From Clostridia bacterium (GTDB lineage: Bacteria > Bacillota > Clostridia > Peptostreptococcales > Anaerovoracaceae), in assembly GCA_902363595.1 (NCBI GenBank), contig CABJAP010000006.1, positions 214,761 to 278,760 on the forward strand: a DNA stretch of 64,000 nucleotides, written 5' to 3'. Positions within the stretch are counted from its first letter, which is position 1, and each line of letters begins with the position of its first letter. Positions 50,910-58,944 of the stretch are shown piece by piece. The notes below the pieces were generated by a model that worked only from the letters and a program-made list of their open reading frames with translations, was not told where the DNA came from and ran no database searches. The translations under genes were made by a program, and so were the position numbers.

Positions 50910-53027
50910 ATGCAAAAAGCTTTCGAAATGCTCGATGCCATCTCTGAGCTGGTTTACATCTCCGATATTGAAAGTTACGATCTGCTTTATTTGAATAAAC
51001 CGGGCAGGGAGAAATTTGGAACCGATTCCTTGGAAGGGAAAAAATGTTATCAGCTGCTGCAAAACAGGGACCGTCCCTGTGACTTCTGCACCAATGACTG
51101 TCTAGTTTATGAGGAAGCCTATACTTGGGAATATTATAATCCTTCTGTTAATGGTTACTATATTCTCAAGGACAGTTTAATCGACTGGGAAGGAAAACCG
51201 GCCCGCTTTGAGGTTGCTTTCGAAGTCACTGAACTGGAGCTCCAAAAGAAATCACTGGAGCGGCTGGTCAAATCGGCCAGCCTTATTATTGACTGCGCTA
51301 AAATTCTTCATCAGTCCCAATCGCTGGAAACAATTGTTAACAAGCTGCTGGATACGCTCGGCAGCTTTTTAGAAGCTGAGCGCGTCTATATTTTTGAAAT
51401 TCGAGGATTGCGGATGGATAATACTTATGAATGGTGCGCCCCGGGCGTTCAGCCTGAAAAAGACAATCTGCAGGATATGGATATTGATCTCATGAAAAGA
51501 TGGCGGCCTTCTTTTCATCGTCAAGAATGTGTGGTGATTGATAATATCGATGAAATCCAGGATATTTCGCCGAAGGAATATCAGGTTTTGACCAAACAAA
51601 ACATACATAGTCTGGTAGCTGCCCCGCTTTTAGCGGATGGTAATCTTCGGGGATATATTGGGGTTGACAATCCTCCGGAAAAAAACATTCAGCATATTCC
51701 GCTGATTTTCTCAACAATCAGCTACTTTCTTACTTCCATTATCGAAAAGCAGGAAACTGAAAAGCTCTTGCGCAAACTTAGTTATCAGGATACACTCACC
51801 AGTGTCCATAATCGTAATCGCTTTATCAAGGATATCGACAAGCTGAGCGGCCAAACCTGCACCGATATCGGCATTGTTTATGTTGATTTGAACGGGCTCA
51901 AAGCAATTAACGATAACCAAGGGCATAGTTACGGCGATCTAGCTTTGACCAACACAGTAACCAAGCTTTCTTCCATTTTTTCGAAGGATCGTATTTATCG
52001 CGTCGGCGGCGATGAATTCGTTATTATCTGCAGGCCAATCAAAAAAGATGATTTTGATTCTTGTGTCTGGTCACTGAAAAAGTCCTTTATCAATAATCAG
52101 GAGTATGATGCGGCAATTGGCTCCACATGGAGCAGCCAATGTGATAATATACAGCAGCTGATCAGTGACGCGGATGAGCAAATGTATGCTGACAAGAAAG
52201 CTTATTATCGAAAAAATCCTCAGACCAGCCGTTATCGTTATATCAATGATCAATTCTTGGAGCTTAACAACCCGCAAGTTCTTACCAAGTTCTTAGCGGA
52301 AGGGCAATTTCCGGTTTATCTTCAGCCCAAGCTTTCTTTCTCCGACCGGAAGCTGGCGGGAGCCGAAGCATTGGTGCGGTATATCGATAAGCATCAGGTA
52401 TTGGTCGCACCGTCCCAGTTCATCCCGGTTCTGGAAAGCTCCCACTTAATCTATATGCTTGATTTCTATGTATTTCACTCTGTATGCAATATACTGAAAA
52501 GGTGGATCGACGAGGGCCAGGAGGTTATTCCCATATCGGTGAACTTTTCCAGATATACGTTGACTCAGACCAACTTTTTACAGAATTTGAAAAATCTCTG
52601 GAAATCGTATGATATTTCTCAAAATCTGATTCAGATCGAAATCACAGAAGGATCGGAATCGGAACTTTCTGCGGAAATCGTAACCATTTTAAAAGAAGTA
52701 AAGGCCGAAGGTTTTTCCATATCCATCGACGATTTTGGGGTAAAGTACGCCAATCTTTCCCTGTTTACATCCATGGATTTTGATGTGCTGAAAATCGATA
52801 AAAGTCTGGTGGAGGATGTTGCCAAAAATACAAAAGCTCAGCTTCTGATTCAAACCATCGTTGAACTGTGTAAAAAACTCGGCATTCAGCTGGTGGCCGA
52901 AGGCGTTGAGACGGAAGAGCAGTTCCAGTTACTCGATCGGCTGTCTTGCGATCTTGCCCAGGGCTATCTGTTTAGCAAACCGCTTCCTCTCGATGAATTT
53001 ACCAAGCGATATCTGGCCGCCATCTAA
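50910..53027 (+). CDS. PAS-GAF-GGDEF-EAL c-di-GMP enzyme
   Basis: The 705-residue protein has an N-terminal PAS-like domain (about 1-112) with a cysteine cluster CDFCTNDC resembling that of the enzyme at 47393. A GAF domain follows (about 125-275; LVAAPLLADGNLRGYIGVDN). The GGDEF domain is intact (RVGGDEFVIIC near 372). The EAL domain (about 455-700) has AGAEALVRY, but the metal-coordination loop reads SIDDFGVKYANL instead of the usual DDFGTGYSSL. It ends VAEGVETEEQ and QGYLFSKPLP. The cyclase looks competent, while phosphodiesterase activity is uncertain. AAAGGAG precedes the ATG. It is divergent from the Crp/Fnr gene. Confidence 0.9.
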   Translation: MQKAFEMLDAISELVYISDIESYDLLYLNKPGREKFGTDSLEGKKCYQLLQNRDRPCDFCTNDCLVYEEAYTWEYYNPSVNGYYILKDSLIDWEGKPARFEVAFEVTELELQKKSLERLVKSASLIIDCAKILHQSQSLETIVNKLLDTLGSFLEAERVYIFEIRGLRMDNTYEWCAPGVQPEKDNLQDMDIDLMKRWRPSFHRQECVVIDNIDEIQDISPKEYQVLTKQNIHSLVAAPLLADGNLRGYIGVDNPPEKNIQHIPLIFSTISYFLTSIIEKQETEKLLRKLSYQDTLTSVHNRNRFIKDIDKLSGQTCTDIGIVYVDLNGLKAINDNQGHSYGDLALTNTVTKLSSIFSKDRIYRVGGDEFVIICRPIKKDDFDSCVWSLKKSFINNQEYDAAIGSTWSSQCDNIQQLISDADEQMYADKKAYYRKNPQTSRYRYINDQFLELNNPQVLTKFLAEGQFPVYLQPKLSFSDRKLAGAEALVRYIDKHQVLVAPSQFIPVLESSHLIYMLDFYVFHSVCNILKRWIDEGQEVIPISVNFSRYTLTQTNFLQNLKNLWKSYDISQNLIQIEITEGSESELSAEIVTILKEVKAEGFSISIDDFGVKYANLSLFTSMDFDVLKIDKSLVEDVAKNTKAQLLIQTIVELCKKLGIQLVAEGVETEEQFQLLDRLSCDLAQGYLFSKPLPLDEFTKRYLAAI

Positions 53028-53917
53028 GCCTCAGGCTCCAATTCCTCCGACTGCTGTCTGCACAGATCTATAAAGCGGTTCATGCCCTCTGTTTTAAATT
53101 TATTCTTATGGCAGATCAGGTAAAAATGGCGTCTTAGCTCACGGCCGCAAATGCGGATCTGCGCCAACTCACCGTTTTTCAACTCTTCCTCGACCAAATA
53201 TTCGGATAAGAGGCAGATTCCCCTGCCGTGCATAACTGCGTCTTTCATGGATGTGATACTATTGCAAATCCAGGCATACTCGGGAGCCGCGCCGTTTGAT
53301 GCCAAAAGTTCTTCCAGAAGTCTCCTGGTCCCGCTGCCCGCTTCTCTGGCAACAAAGGGCTGCCCGAGAAGCGCCTCCGGCTCCACTTCTTTTTCGGCCA
53401 GAGGATGGTCCTTTCTGCAGATTAAGATCAGCCGATCGGCGAGGGCGCTCTCCCTGGTCACTTCCTTTGCCCGGGTAATATCCTGAACAAAAGCAAGATC
53501 AAGCTGTGCATCGAGGATCTTGCGTTCGAGCTGGGAACTGTTTCCAACTTCCACCATGGTCCGCACCTGCGGGCATAAAGCCTGATATCGATCCAAAAGG
53601 GGATTCATAAAGTAAAAACCCACGGTCGTGCAGGCGCCGATGCGAAGCCGTTCAGAGCTGGAAAGATCGCTCATTTTTTCTTCGATCTGCTCGTTCAGAT
53701 AAAGGATTTGGCGAACATAAGTAAGCAATTCCCTGCCTGCTCCTGTCAAGTACAGTTTCTTCGAAAGCCGTTCGAACAGTTTTACCTGGTACTGCTTTTC
53801 CAGCTCTCCAATGGCCTGACTGACCGATGATTGGGAAATATACAGATGCTCGGCAGCCCTGCTCATATTCATATATTTGCAGACTTCTGCAAAAATCTCC
53901 AGGTTTCGAAAGGACAT
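53024..53917 (-). CDS. LysR-family transcriptional regulator
   Basis: The 297-residue protein has the LysR winged helix (about 1-60: LEIFAEVCKYMNMSRAAEHL, then YISQSSVSQAIGELEKQYQV) and a periplasmic-binding-type effector domain (about 88-290; RLRIGACTTVGFYFMNPLL). It is transcribed divergently from the phosphonoacetate-hydrolase-like gene at 54027, with 109 bp between the starts, the classic arrangement for a LysR activator and its target. Its effector may be a phosphonate or related anion; that is inference. Its last four bases overlap the end of the convergent c-di-GMP enzyme gene. Confidence 0.9.
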   Translation of the reverse strand: MSFRNLEIFAEVCKYMNMSRAAEHLYISQSSVSQAIGELEKQYQVKLFERLSKKLYLTGAGRELLTYVRQILYLNEQIEEKMSDLSSSERLRIGACTTVGFYFMNPLLDRYQALCPQVRTMVEVGNSSQLERKILDAQLDLAFVQDITRAKEVTRESALADRLILICRKDHPLAEKEVEPEALLGQPFVAREAGSGTRRLLEELLASNGAAPEYAWICNSITSMKDAVMHGRGICLLSEYLVEEELKNGELAQIRICGRELRRHFYLICHKNKFKTEGMNRFIDLCRQQSEELEPEA

Positions 53918-54026
53918 TTCTTTCTCCTATCCATAAGTATTTACTAATGATAACGAAAAGTTATTTGTATTTTACAATAGATTGGTTCTGTTGTAAACTG
54001 ATGGCAGAAAGGAAAGAGAATGTTTT

Positions 54027-55130
54027 ATGAATAAGGCGTTAATCATTGTCATCGATGGGTGCGCACCTGAATATCTGACCAGGGACACCGCACCGAATAT
54101 GTTCAGACTGGCGGAAAGGCCCGGCTCCTTTGCAAAGACCGTACAGGGAGCGATTCCAAGCGTTACCAATGTAAACCACGCTTGTATCATGTCCGGCGCT
54201 TTTCCGGAAGACACCCATGTGGTGGGCAACTATTATTATGACCCCGCGACCGGCGACCAGGGTTTTATAGAAAGCACCGGCTTCATGAAGGCCCGAACCA
54301 TCCTGGAAGCATATAAAGCGGCCGGCGGGAAAACATCGCTCCTTACTGTGAAAGGCAAGATTTTGGAAGTCTTCGGGGCAGGTGTGGATATCGGCATCAG
54401 CGTGCAAAAGCCGGATCAGGAGCTGCTTGCCCGGTTAGGACTTTCCGTGCCGCCACAGGTACAGAGTCCTGACAGCAGCCGCTGGATTTTCGAGGCCGCT
54501 TATCAATGCATCAAAAAAGAAAACCCGGCTCTTGTCTACTGCACGACCAATGACTTTATCATGCACCATTTCCCTCCGGGAACTGATGAGGCGCGGGAGC
54601 AGATACGAGCTGCCGACGACTATGTGGCTAAAATTCATGATCTGGATCCATCGCGCCAAATTTACGTTACCGCAGATCATGGCATGAATCAAAAGACAAC
54701 TCTTATCAACCTCCAAACCATTTCAGATGAGGCAGGCTTTCATATGGTTTGCGTGCCTCCTCTGAAAGACCGCTATATTGAGAACCACATCTATCAGGAG
54801 GGCGGTATTCTCTACCTCTATTTGCAGGATCCAAGCGAGGAAGCGCAGATTCTGGAATTGACTGCCTCTCTGCCGGCTGTGGAACAGGTGCTTTCCGCGA
54901 AAGAGGCGGCTGCCCTCTACCATCTTCCGGAGGATGACATCGGCGATTTTGTGGCCTTTGCTGCCAAAGATTGTGCCTTTGGGGAGGTGGATCCGCCAAT
55001 CCTTCATACAGATCAGGTGCGAACACACGGTTCCTTGTATGAACGGACGGTTCCCCTCATTGCCGTCAATGCGGCCGCAGATTCACAAGAATATGCATAC
55101 AGCAAAGATATTGTCCGGCATTTGCTGTGA
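54027..55130 (+). CDS. phnA: Phosphonoacetate hydrolase-like alkaline-phosphatase-superfamily enzyme
   Basis: The 367-residue protein is a two-metal enzyme of the alkaline phosphatase/nucleotide pyrophosphatase superfamily and most resembles phosphonoacetate hydrolase, which splits phosphonoacetate to acetate and phosphate. Metal ligands and nucleophile are visible: aspartate in IIVIDGCAPEYL, threonine in PSVTNVNHAC, the D-x3-H pair in TTNDFIMHHFPPG, DH in VTADHGMNQK, and the last histidine in RTHGSLYERTVPLIA. All catalytic positions are present. No signal peptide, so cytoplasmic. A dedicated phosphonate transporter is not adjacent. A nucleotide pyrophosphatase/phosphodiesterase is the main alternative. 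Confidence 0.78.
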   Translation: MNKALIIVIDGCAPEYLTRDTAPNMFRLAERPGSFAKTVQGAIPSVTNVNHACIMSGAFPEDTHVVGNYYYDPATGDQGFIESTGFMKARTILEAYKAAGGKTSLLTVKGKILEVFGAGVDIGISVQKPDQELLARLGLSVPPQVQSPDSSRWIFEAAYQCIKKENPALVYCTTNDFIMHHFPPGTDEAREQIRAADDYVAKIHDLDPSRQIYVTADHGMNQKTTLINLQTISDEAGFHMVCVPPLKDRYIENHIYQEGGILYLYLQDPSEEAQILELTASLPAVEQVLSAKEAAALYHLPEDDIGDFVAFAAKDCAFGEVDPPILHTDQVRTHGSLYERTVPLIAVNAAADSQEYAYSKDIVRHLL

Positions 55131-55185
55131 TAAGCTTTGTTTTCAAATGTATGGATGATCCATCAATACCTTCTACCTTAATATG

Positions 55186-55224
55186 GCAAAAAGAGCTGTT
55201 TCCTATAAAATCAGCTCTTTTTGC
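55186..55224. terminator. Bidirectional terminator
   Basis: GCAAAAAGAGCTG (55186-55198) pairs perfectly with CAGCTCTTTTTGC (55212-55224). It lies between the convergent phosphonoacetate-hydrolase-like and zinc-ribbon genes and can stop both. Confidence 0.85.
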
Positions 55225-55278
55225 TTTCGTTCTTCGGGCTTGAGGATAGAATCTCCCAGCTCCGCTATGGCTTGAGCT

Positions 55279-55539
55279 TTACCGGGAAGACTGGGTATCA
55301 TCCAAATTGACATGCCGTTCAGCCCTGAATTTATTTTTCGTTTTGCAGTTGGGGCAGATATAGGATATCTCAAAGACAACAGCCCCGTCCTCTAATTTAC
55401 CAAGGGCACTCTCCTGAGCAGGAACTGGGATCAAATCGTCTGCCGCATTTCCAGGATATCCTTTATACTCGGTCTCCCACTTAACTTCTTTTCCGCAAAC
55501 ATAGCAAGTATGTTTACCGCCCATTGCTCTGCCTAACAT
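55279..55539 (-). CDS. Small zinc-ribbon protein of unknown function
   Basis: The 86-residue protein carries two Cys-x2-Cys knuckles, HTCYVCGKEV and YICPNCKTKN, spaced about 48 residues apart and likely holding one zinc ion. The middle part is short and hydrophilic. No further domain is visible. The role may be protein or nucleic-acid contact, but nothing in the context decides. AAAGGAGG precedes the ATG. It is downstream of the trx cluster in the same direction. Confidence 0.75.
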   Translation of the reverse strand: MLGRAMGGKHTCYVCGKEVKWETEYKGYPGNAADDLIPVPAQESALGKLEDGAVVFEISYICPNCKTKNKFRAERHVNLDDTQSSR

Positions 55540-55616
55540 GGCCGATTCCTCCTTTTTCTTTTATCATAACTCTTTTATTAAGTTTTTTCCACAGAAAAAG
55601 TCTGATAATTCAAAGT

Positions 55617-56543
55617 TTATTCCGCTAGAAACTCTTCGATAAAATGCGAAGCAACCGCACCATCCGCAGCAGCCGTCACGATCTGCCTTAAAGGCTTAGT
55701 ACGGACGTCTCCCACTGCGTAAACTCCAGGTATATTCGTTTTTGTGGACTCATCTGCAATTAGATAGCCGGTAGAATCCATATCCACTTGATCTTTGAAC
55801 AGTTCTGTATCTGGTACCCGGCCGATCGCTACAAAGATGCCGTCACAGGCAACCTTTGCAATCTTCCCGCTGGTCAGCTCTTCAATCATGGCGCCGGTAA
55901 CTCGTTTATCATGGAGAATTTCAGTAATCCTGCTATTCCATAGAAATTCCACGCCGCTGTCTTCCAATGCTTTCAAGTATACCTTCGATGCGCGCAGCTG
56001 ATTTCTACGGTGCACGAGATATACTTTTTTGCATATTTTTGAAAGGAATAGGGCGTCGGCTACCGCAGTATTGCCCCCTCCTGATACAATGACGGTTTTA
56101 TCCTTGTACATCATGCCGTCGCAGGTTGCACAGTATGCTACTCCCCGGCCGCGAAGCTGCGATTCTCCCGCAAGACCCAATTCTCTGGGAGAAGCTCCGG
56201 TGGCTATAATGACCGAACGTGCCAGAATCTCGCCGTCCGTTGTTTGGATCCTTTTGGGCTGAGCTTTCAGGTCTAGCGATAACACTTCGGAAAAAGCGGT
56301 CTCTGCTCCAAAGCGCTCCGCGCCTCGCTGCATTTTTTCCGCCAGTTCAAAACCGTCGATGCCTTCATCAAAGCCAGGATAATTATCTACCTGTCCGGTG
56401 GTAGCCATCTGTCCTCCTGGAGAAAGCTTTTCCAGTACCAAAACAGAAAAACTGCTCCTGGCGCAATAAAGGGCTGCAGCGTAACCGGCAGGTCCGCCGC
56501 CGATAATAACGACATCATATTGCTGTTTATGTTCCTTGGTCAT
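55617..56543 (-). CDS. trxB: Thioredoxin-disulfide reductase
   Basis: The 308-residue flavoprotein reduces thioredoxin. It has the FAD motif YDVVIIGGGPAGYAAALYCA, the redox-active CATC in VAYCATCDGMMYKDK, the second dinucleotide motif VIVSGGGNTAVADALFL, and the C-terminal FAD motif GVYAVGDVRTKPLRQI. In the second motif the usual NADPH-binding GGGxSA(x6)RR reading is GGGNTAVAD; the VHRRN follows in order. I use the ATG at 56543 because GGAGGTG precedes it, rather than the upstream TTG. It follows trxA by 15 bp. Confidence 0.95.
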   Translation of the reverse strand: MTKEHKQQYDVVIIGGGPAGYAAALYCARSSFSVLVLEKLSPGGQMATTGQVDNYPGFDEGIDGFELAEKMQRGAERFGAETAFSEVLSLDLKAQPKRIQTTDGEILARSVIIATGASPRELGLAGESQLRGRGVAYCATCDGMMYKDKTVIVSGGGNTAVADALFLSKICKKVYLVHRRNQLRASKVYLKALEDSGVEFLWNSRITEILHDKRVTGAMIEELTSGKIAKVACDGIFVAIGRVPDTELFKDQVDMDSTGYLIADESTKTNIPGVYAVGDVRTKPLRQIVTAAADGAVASHFIEEFLAE

Positions 56544-56558
56544 TCTCTCCACCTCCAA

Positions 56559-56885
56559 TTACAAGACGTTGTTTGTTTTCAGCCAGTCGGTGACTTGTGC
56601 CCGGGATTGAGGTGCGATGACGGAATCGATGGCTTTTCCTTCTGCAAACAGAATCAGAGTAGGAATGGTTTCCACTTCAAACCGGGCAGTCAGCTCCGTC
56701 TGCTCATCAATATTGATTTTACCTACTTGGAGTTTTCCCTCGTATTCTCCCGCTACTTGATCCATTACTGGCGAGAGGCGTTTGCAGTAGCCGCACCATG
56801 GGGCCCAGAATTCAATTAAGATCGGGCCTTGTACTTCCAATACTTCTTTGTTAAAATTTTTGTTCGTAATTTCTTTAATCAACAT
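56559..56885 (-). CDS. trxA: Thioredoxin
   Basis: The 108-residue protein has the thioredoxin fold with ILIEFWAPWCGYCKRLSPVM and the cis-proline segment VETIPTLILFAEGK. The active site is CGYC rather than the usual CGPC; this normally shifts the redox potential towards a more oxidising protein. It acts as cytoplasmic disulfide reductant with the reductase encoded directly downstream. GGAGATG precedes the ATG. It may also serve partner proteins such as the neighbouring rhodanese lipoprotein only if electrons cross the membrane, which is not shown. Confidence 0.93.
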   Translation of the reverse strand: MLIKEITNKNFNKEVLEVQGPILIEFWAPWCGYCKRLSPVMDQVAGEYEGKLQVGKINIDEQTELTARFEVETIPTLILFAEGKAIDSVIAPQSRAQVTDWLKTNNVL

Positions 56886-56912
56886 ATCCTACATCTCCTT
56901 TTTGATTTTTTA

Positions 56913-57335
56913 TTATTCTTCTACTGTTTCATACGGCCAGTCGATGATACCTCCAAAATCATAGACATTTTTGTAGCCGATCTTGACCAATTTGTCAGAG
57001 GCTTCCTTGCTTCGAATACCGGTCCTGCAATGCACCAGTAATACGCTATCCAAATCCGGCAGTTCCTGCGGCTGTTCGGTTCCGATTTCCTCATTGGGTA
57101 CAAGTATGGAACCGGGGATATGGCCTGATTTGTATTCTTCCTCTGTCCGCACATCCACGACTGTAACATTTCCTTCATCCATCATTTGCTTTGCTGTCTC
57201 AGCAGTGATCTTATGGTAGGCGCCCGAATTGTCTTCTGTTTTGCCTCCGCCCTCCACAGCGCTGCTGCCACATGCGGCCAGCAACATACAAACCGCAAGA
57301 AATAATGCAACCAAGCTTTTTTTCAAATTTTCCAT
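56913..57335 (-). CDS. Rhodanese-domain lipoprotein
   Basis: The 140-residue protein has a lipoprotein signal (LKKSLVALFLAVCMLLAACG; cysteine near 19) and a single rhodanese domain: VTVVDVRTEEEYKSGHIPGS and the catalytic cysteine loop VHCRTGIRS, then GYKNVYDFGGIIDWPY. It should bind or transfer sulfur on the outer face of the membrane. The ATG at 57335 follows AAGGGAGGGG; an in-frame ATG 32 codons upstream lacks a site. It is the first gene of the cluster with trxA and trxB. Confidence 0.9.
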   Translation of the reverse strand: MENLKKSLVALFLAVCMLLAACGSSAVEGGGKTEDNSGAYHKITAETAKQMMDEGNVTVVDVRTEEEYKSGHIPGSILVPNEEIGTEQPQELPDLDSVLLVHCRTGIRSKEASDKLVKIGYKNVYDFGGIIDWPYETVEE

Positions 57336-57700
57336 TTCCCCTCCCTTAACTGTAATCATTTTATTTACAGTTCGTATTGTTACTATATCATGTTTCGGGA
57401 TATTGTCAATAGGTTTTATCATTTTTCTCATAATTCCGATACATTTTATGAGTCTGTTACTTTTATGTCAAAAAATCCGTCAAATGACGGATTTTTATCT
57501 AACCTTGCTATTTAAACGATTCCATCCATTAGTTGTGCCTTTAAAAGGGTACAAGATTCTGATTTATTTCTGCTGTCCTGTTCTTATCTGGACAAGCAGT
57601 TCCATGTTTCGATACCTTTATTATAAATAGGAGATGAGATTTTAGAACTTACTGAAGATATGTATTTTTTCCGTCGCCCTGTCTCCATAAGAACCAGCTT
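57336..57700. other. Intergenic stretch with terminator
   Basis: This 365-bp gap carries the leader of the rhodanese gene and the terminator of the module B operon. The stretch 57500-57700 is AT-rich, with a weak GCTGTCC/GGACAAGC hairpin near 57575-57600. I see no gene in it. Confidence 0.5.
57471..57496. terminator. Terminator of the module B operon
   Basis: AAAAATCCGTCA pairs perfectly with TGACGGATTTTT around a two-base loop. T runs occur on both strands. It separates module B from the thioredoxin cluster. Confidence 0.8.
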
Positions 57701-58930
57701 TTATTTCAGATATGGCTTGACTTCTGTCTCAAGAATGATATCCAATTCATTAGCGTATGCCAGATATTTGTCACATTCTTCATACGTCAACATGTCTGAT
57801 GAAAGCAGCCCTGTCTGATTGTAGTCATCGTTTACGAACATCTTAGTAAACAGAGCGCCGCACTGTCCCGTCAGATACTGTTCCCCCGTGATCCCTGCCC
57901 TCTTGAAGCTTTCTTCACAGCCTGGTGCATAAAGATATGTCTCCACCATTATTTTCTTTCCATCCTTTGTTCCTGTGCATTCCACCACGAAAGCGCCCTC
58001 ATCTTTTACGAGACCTTCGTCGAGAATCTCTTTGATTTCATTGTAATACTTAGGTGCAGGGGGGAGGTGTGACAGAATCACATCAAATGGGATAAAGGTA
58101 TGTCCCTTATATGTTTGTTCCTCTCTTTCCAGCAAACCGGCTCGATATAGCGGTGTTGAAAAGTCGATCCCCACTCCTCCATATTTAAAGTTGATGTTCT
58201 TTGCTCCTTTGAAGTGGGTATCTTTGTTTAATCCCATATATACCGTCTCATCATAGGCATGTTCCACCAGCGTTACTTCCTTGGCACAGCCCTTGAAAAG
58301 TCTCGTCACAGGCAGTGAATGCGGCTCTGTCTCGACAAGCACTCCGTCCTTTAACGCGAATGTAGGATCCGTCATATCCGATAATGCAGTAAACGGCGAC
58401 CACCAGAACGGCAGAAATCGCTTGGCTTCTACTCCCTCGTATACCATCATCAAGATATCCTCACATGTGTCAAGATATCTCATACTGTTTTTTGCTGCTA
58501 CGCACATCATCCCCGGCGCTGATCCGGTCCCAATGACGGCCAGCTTTCCCAATTTTCTAAACCTCTTTCCATAGTCATTGTATAGAATCTCTACACACTT
58601 AGGCCACCATGGATCGAGTACGTCTGTTGCTGCAAAGTCTTGATAGTTTGCCTTTACTGCCAGCGCTGCTTCCAGCACTTTCGGCGCGAATTTGATCGGA
58701 AGTGCATTGATAATAAGATCCGCATCTTGTGCCGCCTTGATAATACTGTCCACCTCGTTGGCATCAACATATGTTCCTTCTGCCTTCTTCAAAATTTTTA
58801 CGAGTTCGTCTACAGCCTTATGGTCTGCATCGGCACAGATGATTTTTTCGACATTCGGTTCCTCGTCCATTCTCTGCGCTACCGTTGACCCCTGAGCTCC
58901 CGTACCTAATACTAATATTTTCTTTCCCAT
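57701..58930 (-). CDS. Saccharopine-dehydrogenase-like oxidoreductase (module B)
   Basis: The 409-residue protein is a close paralogue of the one at 22303. Both share GAQGSTVAQRMDEEPNV, the acidic NAD-selecting strand IICAD, GSAPGM/L, and YEGVEAKRFLPFWWSP in the same order. The differences are concentrated around the loop after ALSDM and in the C-terminal third, which could change substrate choice. It should oxidise or form a C-N bond of an amino-acid adduct. Here it is the third gene of an operon with an APC permease and an amidohydrolase. AAAGGAG precedes the ATG. Confidence 0.83.
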   Translation of the reverse strand: MGKKILVLGTGAQGSTVAQRMDEEPNVEKIICADADHKAVDELVKILKKAEGTYVDANEVDSIIKAAQDADLIINALPIKFAPKVLEAALAVKANYQDFAATDVLDPWWPKCVEILYNDYGKRFRKLGKLAVIGTGSAPGMMCVAAKNSMRYLDTCEDILMMVYEGVEAKRFLPFWWSPFTALSDMTDPTFALKDGVLVETEPHSLPVTRLFKGCAKEVTLVEHAYDETVYMGLNKDTHFKGAKNINFKYGGVGIDFSTPLYRAGLLEREEQTYKGHTFIPFDVILSHLPPAPKYYNEIKEILDEGLVKDEGAFVVECTGTKDGKKIMVETYLYAPGCEESFKRAGITGEQYLTGQCGALFTKMFVNDDYNQTGLLSSDMLTYEECDKYLAYANELDIILETEVKPYLK

Positions 58931-58944
58931 TTCGTTTCTCCTTT

